Below, piece by piece: positions 33,792 through 43,579 of a DNA stretch of 64,000 nt; within the stretch, counting starts at the first letter, position 1, and every line of letters begins with the position of its first letter. The notes under the pieces are model-generated. The model was not told the origin of the DNA. It searched no databases and saw only the letters and a list, made by a program, of their open reading frames with translations. Made by a program: the position numbers and the translations under genes. This DNA is from Paucibacter sediminis (GTDB taxonomy: Bacteria > Pseudomonadota > Gammaproteobacteria > Burkholderiales > Burkholderiaceae_C). The stretch is from NCBI RefSeq assembly GCF_030254645.1, contig NZ_CP116346.1, positions 3,165,973 through 3,229,972 on the forward strand. Reading direction: 5' to 3'.

Positions 33792-35339
33792 TTAACGGGT
33801 ACGGAAGAAGCCGACGGCCTCCAGCAGGCGCGATGAGCTGCCGGTCAGCTCTTCGGTGGAGCGGGTCAGCTCGCTGACTAGGCTGGCGTTCTGCTGGGTG
33901 CTGCGGTCCAGCTCGTTCATGGCCTGGTTCACCACGCCCACGCCGCTGGCCTGCTCCTGGGCCGAGTGCGAGATCTCCTCGATCAGCTGGCCCATGTTGT
34001 TGACCTCGTCCACCACGCTGTTGATGGTGTTGCCGGCGTTGTTGACCAGGGTGGTGCCGTTCTCGACCTTGACCGAGGATTCCTGGATCAGCACCTTGAT
34101 CTCCTTGGCGGCGGCGGCCGAGCGCGAGGCCAGCGCGCGCACCTCGGAGGCCACCACGGCGAAGCCGCGGCCATGCTCGCCGGCGCGCGCCGCTTCCACC
34201 GCGGCGTTCAGCGCCAGGATGTTGGTCTGGAAGGCGATGCCGTCGATCACGCCGATGATGTCGCCGATCTTGCGCGAGCTGGCGCTGATCTCCTGCATGG
34301 TGTGCACCACCTGGGCCACCACCTGGCCGCCGGCCGAGGCCGACTGGCGCGCCTTGGTGGCGATGCCGGCGGCCTTGCGGGTCAGCTCGCTGGCGCCGCT
34401 GAGGTTGGCGGCAATCTCTTCCACCGAGGCGGCGGTGGTCTGCAGGCTGGAGGCCGAGCGGGCGGTGCGGTCCGACAGGTCGTTGTTGCCGCCGGCGATC
34501 GCACTGGAGCTGTGCGCCACGTCGCTGGCCGCGCTGCTGACGCTGCTGACCACGCCCGAGAGCGCCTGCTGCATGTCGCGCATCGCGGTGAGCATCTGGC
34601 TCAACTCGTCGCTGCCCTCGGTGCTGATCTCGTGGGTGAGGTCGCCGTCGCGGATCGCCTCAGCGGCCGAGCGCGCCTTGTTCACCGGCGCCACGATGGA
34701 GCGTGCAATGGCGAGGCCACCCACGCCGCCGATCACCACCGCGGCCACCACCAGGATCAGCGTCACCAGCACCGAGTTGCGCGCCAGCTCGCCACCGGCG
34801 ACGGCCAGGTCATGGGCGCTCTCGAACTGCAGGTCCACCAGGCCCTTGAGGCCGTCCTGGTAGGCCTGCTGGGCCGGGCGCACGTCGGTGATCAGGCTTT
34901 CGCGTGCCTCGTCGGGGCTGCCGTCCTTCTGCACCTTGCGGAACTTCTCCACCGCGGCGAAGAACTTGCCCTGGCGTTCCTTCACCTGGGCCAGCAGATC
35001 GCTTTCCTTGGCACCCTCGATGCTGCCCTGCAGGCTGCCGAGCTGCTTCTCGCTGTCCTGCAGCGCGCCGTCGATGGCAGCCTGCTGCTTCTTGATCTGG
35101 CGCGCCTCGTCGAGCAGCAACAGGTCGCGCGCGGCACGCGCCACCACATTGACGTTACCCTCCAGCGAGTTCGCCGCGGCGATCTTCACCAGGCTCTGGT
35201 TGGCGGTGCGATCCAGGTCTTTGGAGAGGCGGTTGGCGCTGTAGGCGCCGTAGCTTCCGATGATGACGAGCAGGACGATCAACAGACCGTAGCTCAATGC
35301 GAGGCGCTGGCTGATGCGCAGCTGGGTCAACAGACTCAT
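33792..35339 (-). CDS. methyl-accepting chemotaxis protein
   Basis: 515 residues. Membrane helix at 10-30, a four-helix-bundle periplasmic ligand domain (about 33-185, 4HB_MCP type), second membrane helix at about 190-210, a HAMP domain (about 212-265), and the cytoplasmic signalling coiled coil with the hairpin tip [20 protein letters not shown] and [19 protein letters not shown]. There is no CheR-tethering pentapeptide at the C-terminus (ends AVGFFRTR). It senses an unknown ligand and signals to CheA. A sigma-28-type promoter lies upstream at 35430-35456. Confidence 0.95.
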   Translation of the reverse strand: MSLLTQLRISQRLALSYGLLIVLLVIIGSYGAYSANRLSKDLDRTANQSLVKIAAANSLEGNVNVVARAARDLLLLDEARQIKKQQAAIDGALQDSEKQLGSLQGSIEGAKESDLLAQVKERQGKFFAAVEKFRKVQKDGSPDEARESLITDVRPAQQAYQDGLKGLVDLQFESAHDLAVAGGELARNSVLVTLILVVAAVVIGGVGGLAIARSIVAPVNKARSAAEAIRDGDLTHEISTEGSDELSQMLTAMRDMQQALSGVVSSVSSAASDVAHSSSAIAGGNNDLSDRTARSASSLQTTAASVEEIAANLSGASELTRKAAGIATKARQSASAGGQVVAQVVHTMQEISASSRKIGDIIGVIDGIAFQTNILALNAAVEAARAGEHGRGFAVVASEVRALASRSAAAAKEIKVLIQESSVKVENGTTLVNNAGNTINSVVDEVNNMGQLIEEISHSAQEQASGVGVVNQAMNELDRSTQQNASLVSELTRSTEELTGSSSRLLEAVGFFRTR

Positions 35340-35429
35340 GCTCTGCCCTTTCGGAGGCTTCTTCGTTTCCCGACGACCATTCTTTGTGCAGCGCAGGGGT
35401 GCCGTGTCAGCTCACCCCTGATCTGATGG

Positions 35430-35456
35430 CTATCGGCACGGTCTGCCGCGGCTTGA
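35430..35456 (-). promoter_or_regulatory. sigma-28 (FliA)-like promoter of the chemoreceptor gene
   Basis: Read on the minus strand: TCAAGCCG (35456-35449), 11-base spacer, GCCGATAG (35437-35430). The consensus is TAAAGTTT, 11 bases, GCCGATAA: the -10 matches 7 of 8 and the spacing is exact. The start codon lies 91 bases downstream at 35339. It implies control with the flagellar regulon. Confidence 0.7.
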
Positions 35457-35465
35457 GGACAAAAG

Positions 35466-36098
35466 TCACGCTTCCTGCAAGCCCAGCGTGGCCGGGTCGC
35501 CGCGGCCGCGGCGTATCAGCTGGGCCTCGTCGGCGGTGAGGTCCACCACCGTGGTGGGCTGCAGGGGGCAGGCGCCGGCGTCGACGATCACCTGCAGCAC
35601 GCGGTCGAAGCGCTCGCTGATCTCGCCGGCGTCATTCAGCGCCTCGCTCTCGCCGGGCGGGATCAGGGTGGTGGCCAGCAGCGGCTCGCCCATCAGGGCC
35701 AGCAGATCCTGGGTGACCTTGTGATCCGGCACGCGCAGGCCGATGGTGCGGCGCGAAGGGTGCGAGACGCGCCGCGGCACTTCCTTGGTGGCTTCCAGGA
35801 TGAAGGTGAAGGGGCCAGGTGTTGCCAGCTTGAGCAGGCGGTACTGGCGGTTGTCGACGCGGGCGAAATTGGCCAGTTCGCTGAGATCGCGGCACAAGAG
35901 CGTGAGGTGATGCTTGTCGTCCACGCCGCGCACGCGGCGCAGCTGGTCGACGGCGGCCTTGTCGTCCAGCCGGCATACCAGCGCGTAGCTGGAGTCGGTC
36001 GGGATCGCACCGACGCCGCCGGACTGGAGGATTTGCGCGGCCTGCTTGAGGAAGCGCTGTTGCGGGTTCTCGGGGTGGACTTCGAAGAATTGCGCCAT
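35466..36098 (-). CDS. YciO/YrdC-like L-threonylcarbamoyladenylate synthase family protein
   Basis: 210 residues, one Sua5/YrdC/YciO domain: VGAIPTDSSYALVCRLDDKA (ATP/threonine pocket), HHLTLLCRDLSELANF and PFTFILEATKEVPRR. The length and DSSYAL variant point to the YciO branch rather than TsaC/YrdC, so a role in tRNA t6A synthesis is possible but not certain. It lies 34 bases downstream of the DMT transporter gene in a minus-strand run. Confidence 0.85.
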   Translation of the reverse strand: MAQFFEVHPENPQQRFLKQAAQILQSGGVGAIPTDSSYALVCRLDDKAAVDQLRRVRGVDDKHHLTLLCRDLSELANFARVDNRQYRLLKLATPGPFTFILEATKEVPRRVSHPSRRTIGLRVPDHKVTQDLLALMGEPLLATTLIPPGESEALNDAGEISERFDRVLQVIVDAGACPLQPTTVVDLTADEAQLIRRGRGDPATLGLQEA

Positions 36099-36132
36099 GG
36101 CTTATTGTTGACCAAGCCGAGGGCCCGGCGCA

Positions 36133-37065
36133 TCAGTCGGCGATGGTGTCGGCGGTGACTGTGGCGGGCCGGGTACGCTGACGCACGTTCAGCCAGGCCG
36201 AGCTGGCGCCGCTGGCCGACACCACCGCCATGCCCAGCCAGGCATAGCCATCGGGCACATGGTCGAAGGCCAGCCAGCCGATCGCCGCCGCCACCGCGAT
36301 CTGCACATAGACAAAAGGCATCAGCACGCCGGTGGGTGCCAGGCCCAGGGCCAGGATCAGCAGCAGATGGCCCACCGTGCCGAGCGCGCCGATACCCAGC
36401 AGCAAGCCCCATTGCCAGGGCGGCGCGGCGCGCAGCGGCGCCATCACCTCGACAGGCCCCAGCGCCAGCAGCAGGCTCAGCAGCAGGGCGCCGGTGAGGC
36501 CGGTGTAGAAATGCGTGGTGTAGGGGTCTTCCAGCGAGGCCAGCTTGGCCGTCAGCACCTGGAAGCTGGCGTAGAAGCAGGCGCCGGCAAGCGGGAACAG
36601 CACCGCCCAGCCGAAGGTGCCGCTGCCCGGTCGGATCACGATCAGCGCGCCGGCGAAGCCGCCCACCACCAGGGCCCAGCGCAGCGGCGAGACATGCTCG
36701 TGCAGCAGGGTGGCGGCCAGCAGGGTGACGATCACCGGGGTGAGCATATTGATGGCGCTGAACTCGGCCACCGGCATCGCCTGCACGCCGTAGAAGCTCA
36801 TCGCGCTGGTGGCCAGCAGCAGCAGGCCGCGCACCAGCTGGAAGCGCGGATGGGCGGCGCGCAGCCCCGCCAGCGAGCCCTGCCGGGCGGCGCGCCAGCC
36901 CAGCCAGGCCGCCATCACCAGGGCCTGCACGCTGTAGCGCGCCCACAGGATCAGCAGCACCGGCAGGAAGGCGCCGAGATAGCGGATCGTGCTGTCCATG
37001 CTGGCGAAGCAGCTCGCCATCAGGATGATCAGCGCAATGCCCAGGCCCGGGCGCTGTGCGTTCAC
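36133..37065 (-). CDS. DMT family transporter (EamA)
   Basis: 310 residues with ten predicted membrane helices in two EamA repeats; AINMLTPVIVTLLAATLLHE closes the first and PFVYVQIAVAAAIGWLAFDH the second. The start is a GTG at 37065 overlapping the stop of the phosphatase gene (GTGA). Substrates of such drug/metabolite exporters cannot be predicted from sequence. Confidence 0.88.
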   Translation of the reverse strand: MNAQRPGLGIALIILMASCFASMDSTIRYLGAFLPVLLILWARYSVQALVMAAWLGWRAARQGSLAGLRAAHPRFQLVRGLLLLATSAMSFYGVQAMPVAEFSAINMLTPVIVTLLAATLLHEHVSPLRWALVVGGFAGALIVIRPGSGTFGWAVLFPLAGACFYASFQVLTAKLASLEDPYTTHFYTGLTGALLLSLLLALGPVEVMAPLRAAPPWQWGLLLGIGALGTVGHLLLILALGLAPTGVLMPFVYVQIAVAAAIGWLAFDHVPDGYAWLGMAVVSASGASSAWLNVRQRTRPATVTADTIAD

Positions 37066-37937
37066 GGGGCGGGGCGCTGCACGCGGTGTTGCAGCGCCTG
37101 CCAGACCGGCGTGAGGCGGCCGGAGAGATCGGGCAGGCGGCCCAGATCGGTGTGGCTCTCGGTGGGGCTGTGGAAGTCCGAGCCGCGCGAGGCCAGCAGG
37201 CCGAACTCCAGCGCCGTCTCGGTGTACTTCTGGGCCTCGGCGGCGGTGTGGCTGCCGGTCACCACCTCGATGCCGCGCCCGCCATGGGCGATGAATTCGG
37301 TGATGAGGGCGTATTCCTCGGTGGGCGTGAAGTCGTAGCGGCCCGGGTGGGCGATCACCGCCAAGCCCTCGGCCTCGTTGATCCAGCGCACCGCATCGCC
37401 CAGCGCGGCCCAGCGGTGCGGCACATAGCCGGGCTTGCCCTCGGTGAGGAAGCGGCGGAACACCTCGGAGACATCGCTGCAGACACCGCTGTCGACCAGG
37501 AAGCGCGCGAAATGGGTGCGCGAGATCAGCTCGGGGTTGCCCACATAGTGGCTGGCGCCCTCGAAGGCGCCCTTGATGCCCACCTGGGCCAGGCCGGCCG
37601 CCATCTCGCGGGCACGCGCCTCGCGGCCGCCGCGGGTGGCATGCAGGCCGGCCACCAGGGCGGCGTTCTGAGGGTCGAAACCCAGGCCGACGATGTGCAC
37701 CACGCGCCCGGCAAAGCTCACCGAGATCTCGGTGCCGGTCAGATAGGGCAGGCCCAGCGCCAGCGCGGCATCGCGGGCGCGCGCCTGGCCGCCCACCTCG
37801 TCGTGATCGGTCAGCGCCCACAACTCCACGCCATTGGCCTTGGCGCGCGCGGCCAGCAGTTCGGGGCTCAGGGTGCCGTCGGAGACGACCGAGTGGCAGT
37901 GCAGATCGGCGTTGGTACAGGCATGCAGGGTAGTCAC
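37062..37937 (-). CDS. PHP-domain phosphoesterase, RNase AM / 3',5'-nucleoside bisphosphate phosphatase type
   Basis: 291 residues. PHP metal motifs are all visible: NADLHCHSVVSDGTLSP (HxH), LWALTDHDEVGG (HD), GTEISVSF, AVIAHPGRYDFTP (H) and SRGSDFHSPTESH (DxH). This pattern matches YciV/Rnm, which hydrolyses nucleoside 3',5'-bisphosphates and matures 5S/23S rRNA 5' ends. It begins just downstream of recJ and couples into the EamA gene. Confidence 0.88.
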   Translation of the reverse strand: MTTLHACTNADLHCHSVVSDGTLSPELLAARAKANGVELWALTDHDEVGGQARARDAALALGLPYLTGTEISVSFAGRVVHIVGLGFDPQNAALVAGLHATRGGREARAREMAAGLAQVGIKGAFEGASHYVGNPELISRTHFARFLVDSGVCSDVSEVFRRFLTEGKPGYVPHRWAALGDAVRWINEAEGLAVIAHPGRYDFTPTEEYALITEFIAHGGRGIEVVTGSHTAAEAQKYTETALEFGLLASRGSDFHSPTESHTDLGRLPDLSGRLTPVWQALQHRVQRPAP

Positions 37938-37960
37938 GCCCCGATTCTAGGTGGCGGGCC

Positions 37961-39682
37961 TCAGACGAGCGCCTCGACCACCATTTGGATGCGCTCCTGA
38001 CCCTGGTATTCGTCCAGGCTCAGGCGGTAGGCCAGGCGTGCCTCGTCGGGCACCGGCTCGCTGCGGCCGAACCAGATCGCATCGCGCAGCAAGCCGCCCT
38101 GGCGCAGGCGCAGCTTCAGGTGCCGCTCGCCCACCAGGCGCTGCGAGACGATCTGCACCTGGTCGCAGAACAGCGGTGCCTCGAAGGCCTGGCCCCAGAC
38201 CTGGGCATCGAGCTCGCGCACCGTGGCGGCGTTGAAGAGCTCGGGCGCCAGCGGGCCGTCGGTGCGCAGGGTGCGCGTGAGGGCCTGCTCATCCAGCCAC
38301 TCGGCCGCGACCTGCTGGAAGGCACTGTTGAAGCGCTCGAAACCGTCGTCGGCCAGGGTGCAGCCGGCCGCCATCGCATGGCCGCCGAACTTCTTCAGCA
38401 GATCGGGATGGCGCTTGGTGATCAGGTCCAGCGCGTCGCGCAGATGGAAGCCGGGGATCGAACGCCCCGAGCCCTTCAGCTGGCCGTCGGCGCCGCGCGC
38501 GAACACGAAGGCGGGGCGGTGCACGCGGTCCTTCAGGCGCGAGGCGACGATGCCCACCACGCCCTCGTGGAAGGCGGGGTCGAAGATGGCCAGCGCGGCC
38601 GGGGCATCGCCGGCCGGCATGAGGGCCTCCAGCTGGGCCTCGGCCTGCTCGCGCATGCCGGCCTCGATCTCGCGGCGCTCGCGGTTGATGGCGTCCAGCA
38701 GCTTGGCGAGTTCGAGCGCGCGCGTGCTGTCATCGCAGAGCAGGCATTCGATGCCCACCGTCATGTCGGACAGGCGGCCGGCGGCATTGATGCGCGGGCC
38801 CAGCGCAAAGCCGAGGTCGAAGGCATTGGCGCGGCTGGCATCGCGGCCCGCCGCGGTGAAGAGCGCGGCGATGCCCGGCTGCATGCGGCCGGCGCGCATG
38901 CGGCGCAGGCCCTGCGCCACCAGGCGGCGGTTGTTGGCATCGAGCTTCACCACATCGGCCACCGTGCCCAGCGCCACCAGGTCGAGCAGGCCATCCAACT
39001 TGGGTTGCGTGCTGGAATCAAATCGACCGCGCTTGCGCAACTCACCGCGCAGCGCCAGCAGCAGGTAAAAAGCCACGCCCACGCCCGCCAGGTTCTTGCT
39101 CGCGAACTCGCAGCCCGGCTGGTTGGGGTTGAGCATCGCGTGCGCCTCGGGCAGCAGCACCGCGCCGTCCACCAGGGCCGGCAGATGGTGGTCGGTCACC
39201 AGCACCTTCAGCCCGAGCGCGCGCGCATGCGCCACGCCGGCATGGCTGGCGATGCCGTTGTCCACCGTCATCAGGAGTTGCGGCCGCAGCGGCAGCGCCA
39301 GCTCGACGATGGTGGGCGTGAGGCCATAGCCATGCACGGCGCGGTCCGGCACCACATAGTGCAGGGTGTCGGGTCTTGCCCCCAGCAGGGCCAGGCCGCG
39401 CAGCGCCACGGCGCAGGCGGTGGCGCCGTCGCAGTCGTAGTCGGCCACGATGCAGATGTGCTCGCCGGCGAGCAGGCTGTCGGCCAGCAGGCCGGCGGCC
39501 TCGGCGATGCCCTTCAGGCCCTCGGGCGGCAGCAGCTTGGCAAGCCCGTCGTCCAGCTCCTCGGCCGAGCGCACGCCGCGCGCGGCGAACAGGCGCGCCA
39601 GCAAGGGCGAGATGCCAGCCTGCTCCAGCGCCCAGGCCTCGCGGGGCGGTACATCGCGGGTGACGAGGCGCGGCTGATTCAT
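37961..39682 (-). CDS. recJ: single-stranded-DNA-specific exonuclease RecJ
   Basis: 573 residues, typical length. The DHH domain carries CIVADYDCDGATACAVALRG, the DHH motif in LKVLVTDHHLPAL and NPNQPGCEFASKNLAGVG; a DHHA1 domain with KFGGHAMAAGCTL follows, then the OB fold. RecJ degrades single strands 5' to 3' in recombination and mismatch repair. The ATG at 39682 overlaps the stop of the upstream RpfE-like gene by 4 bases. Confidence 0.95.
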   Translation of the reverse strand: MNQPRLVTRDVPPREAWALEQAGISPLLARLFAARGVRSAEELDDGLAKLLPPEGLKGIAEAAGLLADSLLAGEHICIVADYDCDGATACAVALRGLALLGARPDTLHYVVPDRAVHGYGLTPTIVELALPLRPQLLMTVDNGIASHAGVAHARALGLKVLVTDHHLPALVDGAVLLPEAHAMLNPNQPGCEFASKNLAGVGVAFYLLLALRGELRKRGRFDSSTQPKLDGLLDLVALGTVADVVKLDANNRRLVAQGLRRMRAGRMQPGIAALFTAAGRDASRANAFDLGFALGPRINAAGRLSDMTVGIECLLCDDSTRALELAKLLDAINRERREIEAGMREQAEAQLEALMPAGDAPAALAIFDPAFHEGVVGIVASRLKDRVHRPAFVFARGADGQLKGSGRSIPGFHLRDALDLITKRHPDLLKKFGGHAMAAGCTLADDGFERFNSAFQQVAAEWLDEQALTRTLRTDGPLAPELFNAATVRELDAQVWGQAFEAPLFCDQVQIVSQRLVGERHLKLRLRQGGLLRDAIWFGRSEPVPDEARLAYRLSLDEYQGQERIQMVVEALV

Positions 39683-40605
39683 AAGGCCTCCAGTGTGAGA
39701 GTCGCGTCTGCGCTGGGCGGCAGCAGCGCCTGCCTGAGCTTGCGCCAGCCCTGGGCGGGCGTGCCGGCCCAGCTGCGCGCATGGCGCTCGCCACACAGGG
39801 TGAGGCGCACCGGCTGCGTGGCCGAGGCGCGCAGCAGCGCCGCCAGCGGGCCGGCGTCGAGCGCGCGCCAGGCCTCCATCCAGGCCGGCCAGTCGCCGCT
39901 CAGCAGGGGCTCGCGCAGGCCGAATTCCTGCTGCAGCTCGGCCGGCAAGACCTGGCCCCGGCCGATGCCGCAGCCGCTGATCCAAACCGAGTTCAGCGCC
40001 AGGGCGCCGCGCGCCTCGCGCGCGGCGTTGAGCGGCAGGCCGTGCAGCATCAGCTGGATCTCGTTCTGCAAGAGGCGCAGCGCGCGCGCCTCCGGCATCC
40101 AGCTGCTGACGCTGCGGTCCAGCACGCGCTCCAGGCTGGCGCTGGGCAGGGCGTCGAGGCTGGGATGGGCGACCAGCCATTGGTCGGGCGCCAGGAATTC
40201 GCAGGCCCAGCCCTCATCGGCGGGGAACAGCGGCGCCAGGGCCGCGAAAAAGGCGCGCGCCTCGGCCTCGTCCAAGGCCAGATGGCGCGGGCCCAGGGCG
40301 GTGACCTGGTCGGTGCCCACCGAGAGGTGCAGGGGCGTCAGCAGCGCCCAGGCCTGGCCGTCGCGCGGCCTCGTCTGTTCGCGCAGCCAGGCGGCGGTCG
40401 GCAGTGCGGTGGCGGCTGGCAAACCGCGCAAGCGGGCCAGCGCCAGCTCCTGGGCGGTGTTCAGGCTGTACTCATCCTCGCCCAGCAGTTCGGGCTCGGC
40501 GACCAGGCGCCCCAGCAGGGCAGAGAGATTGGGCAGGGTCAGTTCACGCAGGCAGTGCCGCGCTTCCTCGCCCAGCGCGCTGGCGTAGGGAATCATCAAA
40601 TGCAT
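39679..40605 (-). CDS. RpfE-like / phosphoglycerate mutase-related protein
   Basis: 308 residues from ATG 40605 (40614 is also possible). It resembles the RpfE family, annotated in many genomes as a cofactor-independent phosphoglycerate mutase relative, and in Xanthomonas it also neighbours recJ. Conserved pieces are LTPLHLSVGTDQVTALGP and ALALNSVWISGCGIG. The metal and serine motifs of real phosphoglycerate mutases are not visible, so enzyme activity is doubtful. It is translationally coupled to recJ. Confidence 0.7.
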   Translation of the reverse strand: MHLMIPYASALGEEARHCLRELTLPNLSALLGRLVAEPELLGEDEYSLNTAQELALARLRGLPAATALPTAAWLREQTRPRDGQAWALLTPLHLSVGTDQVTALGPRHLALDEAEARAFFAALAPLFPADEGWACEFLAPDQWLVAHPSLDALPSASLERVLDRSVSSWMPEARALRLLQNEIQLMLHGLPLNAAREARGALALNSVWISGCGIGRGQVLPAELQQEFGLREPLLSGDWPAWMEAWRALDAGPLAALLRASATQPVRLTLCGERHARSWAGTPAQGWRKLRQALLPPSADATLTLEAL

Positions 40606-40664
40606 GGGCCGCATTATCCGGGTCGTCACCGGCGCGTCATGCCGGCTTGGCAAGCTTGCGGTCC

Positions 40665-41522
40665 ATGCAGCCCGATTACGTGATGGCGCGCGTCGCCAGC
40701 CCCAGCGCCTTCATCGCCGAGCCGGCCGCGCCCGCCGACGCGGAAGAGGGGCGCTTGCGCTACCGCAGCGTCTGGATTTCCGATCTGCACCTGGGCACGC
40801 CCGGTTGCCAGGCCGGCGCGCTGCTGGAATTCCTGCGCACGGTGGAATGCGAGCAGCTCTTTCTGGTGGGCGACATCATCGACGGCTGGCAGCTGCGCCG
40901 CAGCTGGTACTGGCCGCAGACGCACAACGACGTGGTGCAGAAGCTGCTGCGCAAGGCGCGCAAGGGCTGTCGGGTGATCTTCATCCCGGGCAACCACGAC
41001 GAGTTCGCGCGCAAATACCTGCAGCACAGCTTCGGTGGCATCGAGGTGGCCGAGGACTGGATCCACGAGACGGCGGATGGCCGCAAGCTCTGGATCACCC
41101 ACGGCGACCTGTTCGACGGCGTGATCCAGTGCGCGCGCTGGCTCGCGCATCTGGGCGACAGCGCCTACGAATTCACCCTCAAGCTGAACCGGCACCTGAA
41201 CTCGCTGCGCGCGCGCCTGGGCCTGCCCTACTGGAGCCTGTCCAAATACCTCAAGCTCAAGGTCAAGCGCGCGGTCAGCTATGTCTCCGACTTCGAGGTG
41301 GCGGTGGCGCGCGAGGCGCGCAAGCGCGGCGTGCAGGGCGTGGTGTGCGGCCATATCCACCATGCCGAGCTCCGCATGATCGACGGCATCCTCTACTGCA
41401 ACGACGGCGACTGGGTGGAAAGCCTGACCGCCCTGGTCGAGCATGCCGATGGCGAGCTGGAGATCCTGGACTGGGCGGCCGTCACGAATTCGTCACGAGG
41501 CGTTCATAGAATCGGCGCATGA
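40665..41522 (+). CDS. UDP-2,3-diacylglucosamine diphosphatase-type phosphoesterase (LpxH-like)
   Basis: 285 residues from ATG 40665 (40683 is an alternative). Calcineurin-like metallophosphoesterase with SVWISDLHLGTPGC, LVGDIIDGWQLR, IFIPGNHDEFAR, ITHGDLFDGV and CGHIHHAELR, the five metal-binding blocks. Members of this group are annotated as lipid A pathway LpxH-like hydrolases, but this longer C-terminal variant may act on another phospholipid. The stop overlaps the ppk1 start (ATGA). Confidence 0.85.
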   Translation: MQPDYVMARVASPSAFIAEPAAPADAEEGRLRYRSVWISDLHLGTPGCQAGALLEFLRTVECEQLFLVGDIIDGWQLRRSWYWPQTHNDVVQKLLRKARKGCRVIFIPGNHDEFARKYLQHSFGGIEVAEDWIHETADGRKLWITHGDLFDGVIQCARWLAHLGDSAYEFTLKLNRHLNSLRARLGLPYWSLSKYLKLKVKRAVSYVSDFEVAVAREARKRGVQGVVCGHIHHAELRMIDGILYCNDGDWVESLTALVEHADGELEILDWAAVTNSSRGVHRIGA

Positions 41523-43579
41523 CCCTGCCAGACGTCGCCTTGCTCAATCGCGAGCAGGCCATCCTCGAATTCAACAAACGTGTGCTGGCCCAGGCTGAAC
41601 GCAGCGATGTACCGCTGCTGGAGCGGCTGCGCTATATCTGCATCGTCTCGTCCAATCTCGACGAGTTCTTCGAGGTGCGCTTCGCCGACATGCTGGATGC
41701 CGCGCGCGACCCGGTGAATGCGGTGAGCTCGCGCGACGTGGAGCGGGTGGCGCGTGCCGCCCATGACCTAATCGACGAGCAGTACGCGATCTTCAACGAG
41801 CAGGTGATGCCGGCGCTGCGCGAGGAGCGCATCGTCATCCTCAACCATGCCGATCGCAACGAGACCCAGCGCCACTGGGTGGCCAAGTTCTTCGAGCGCG
41901 AGGTGCGCCCGCTGCTGGTGCCGGTGGGCCTGGACCCCGCCCATCCTTTTCCGCAGGTAGCCAACAAGTCGCTGCACTTCATTGCGCGGCTGTCGGGCAA
42001 GGACGCCTTCGGGCGCGACAACCGCATCGCCATCGTCAAGGTGCCGCGCGTGCTGCCGCGCGTCATCAAGCTGCCGGCCACCGTCAGCGAGGGCCAGCAG
42101 GCCTTTGTGCTGCTGACCAGCGTGATCCGCGCGCACCTGGAGGAGCTGTTCCCGGGCCGCCATGTGGAGGCCTTTTCGCAGTTCCGCGTCACGCGCGACT
42201 CCGACCTGGAGGTCGACGAGGAGGAGGTGGCGAACCTGCGCCATGCGCTGCGCTCGGGCCTGACGACGCGCCACTTCGGCCGCGCGGTGCGGCTGGAGGT
42301 GGTGAACACCTGCCCGGCCGAGCTCTCCAACTTCCTGCTCGAGCAGTTCGACATGCCGGCGGCGGCGCTCTACCACGTCAACGGCCCGGTGAACCTGGTG
42401 CGCCTGAACGAGCTGATCGACCAGTGCGATGCGCCCGAGCTGCGCTTCCTGCCGCACGAACCGGTCTGGCCGCAGGGCCGGCTGCCGCGCCAGAAGTCCA
42501 TATTCCACCGCCTGCGCAAGGGCGATGTGCTGCTGCACCATCCCTTCGAGAGCTTCGAGCCGGTGGTGCAGTTCCTGCGCGAGGCGGTCGAGGACCCCGA
42601 CGTGCTGGCCATCAAGCAGACGGTCTACCGCACCGGCAGCAAGTCCGAACTGATGGACCTGCTGATCGAGGCGGCGCGGCGCGGCAAGGAAGTGATGGTG
42701 GTGGTGGAGCTGAAGGCGCGCTTCGACGAAGAGGCCAATATCAACTGGGCCGAGCGCCTGGAGGCGGTGGGCGCTCAGGTGGTGTACGGCATCGTCGGCA
42801 TGAAGACCCATGCCAAGCTCTTGCTGGTGACGCGCCGCGAGGTCGGCAAGCTGGGCAAGCCGGTGCTGCGCCGCTATGCCCATCTCTCCACCGGCAACTA
42901 CAACCCCAAGACCGCGCGCCTCTATACCGATCTGGGCCACCTGACCGCCGACCCCGAGCTCACCGCCGACGCCGATCTGGTGTTCCGCGAGCTGGCCGCG
43001 CTCTCCAAGTTCAAGGCGCCCAAGCGCCTGCTGCTGGCGCCCTTCAATATGCACAGCCGCATGCTCGAGCACCTGGCACAGGTGGCGCGGGCGGCGCGCG
43101 CGGGGCAGCCGGCGCGCGTGGTGGTGAAGATCAATGCGCTCACCGATGCCGAGCTGATCGCGGGCCTGATCGCGGCCGGCCAGGCCGGCGCCAGGATCGA
43201 CCTGATCGTGCGCGGCGCCTGCATGCTGCCGCCGGGCCTGCCCGGCCAGACCGACAACATCCTGGTGCGCTCGGTGGTGGGGCGCTTCCTCGAGCACACG
43301 CGCATCTGCTACTTCCGCTGGGGCGTCAGCGAAGCCGACGAAGTTTTGTATTTGTCCAGTGCGGATTGGATGAGCCGCAATATGTTCCGCCGCATCGAGG
43401 TGGCCTGGCCGGTGCTCGACCCGGCGCTGCGTCAGCGCGTCATCGACGAGGCGCTGATGCCCTATCTGCACGACCGTCTGGACGCCTGGCAGCTCGGCCC
43501 GGACGGGCACAGCCAGCGCGTCGCCGAGACGGGCGTGAGCGCGCAGCAGGCGCTGATGCGCCGCTATATCGCTGGTTGA
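41519..43579 (+). CDS. ppk1: polyphosphate kinase 1
   Basis: 686 residues. PPK1 reversibly builds inorganic polyphosphate from ATP. The N-terminal domain (LLERLRYICIVSSNLDEFFE), ATP-binding and head domains, and the C-terminal catalytic halves are all present. The phosphorylated His lies in VGMKTHAKLLLV, with YAHLSTGNYNPKTARLYTD and SSADWMSRNMFRRIE further on. It is coupled to the preceding phosphoesterase by an ATGA overlap, and it faces ppx tail to tail. Confidence 0.96.
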   Translation: MTLPDVALLNREQAILEFNKRVLAQAERSDVPLLERLRYICIVSSNLDEFFEVRFADMLDAARDPVNAVSSRDVERVARAAHDLIDEQYAIFNEQVMPALREERIVILNHADRNETQRHWVAKFFEREVRPLLVPVGLDPAHPFPQVANKSLHFIARLSGKDAFGRDNRIAIVKVPRVLPRVIKLPATVSEGQQAFVLLTSVIRAHLEELFPGRHVEAFSQFRVTRDSDLEVDEEEVANLRHALRSGLTTRHFGRAVRLEVVNTCPAELSNFLLEQFDMPAAALYHVNGPVNLVRLNELIDQCDAPELRFLPHEPVWPQGRLPRQKSIFHRLRKGDVLLHHPFESFEPVVQFLREAVEDPDVLAIKQTVYRTGSKSELMDLLIEAARRGKEVMVVVELKARFDEEANINWAERLEAVGAQVVYGIVGMKTHAKLLLVTRREVGKLGKPVLRRYAHLSTGNYNPKTARLYTDLGHLTADPELTADADLVFRELAALSKFKAPKRLLLAPFNMHSRMLEHLAQVARAARAGQPARVVVKINALTDAELIAGLIAAGQAGARIDLIVRGACMLPPGLPGQTDNILVRSVVGRFLEHTRICYFRWGVSEADEVLYLSSADWMSRNMFRRIEVAWPVLDPALRQRVIDEALMPYLHDRLDAWQLGPDGHSQRVAETGVSAQQALMRRYIAG

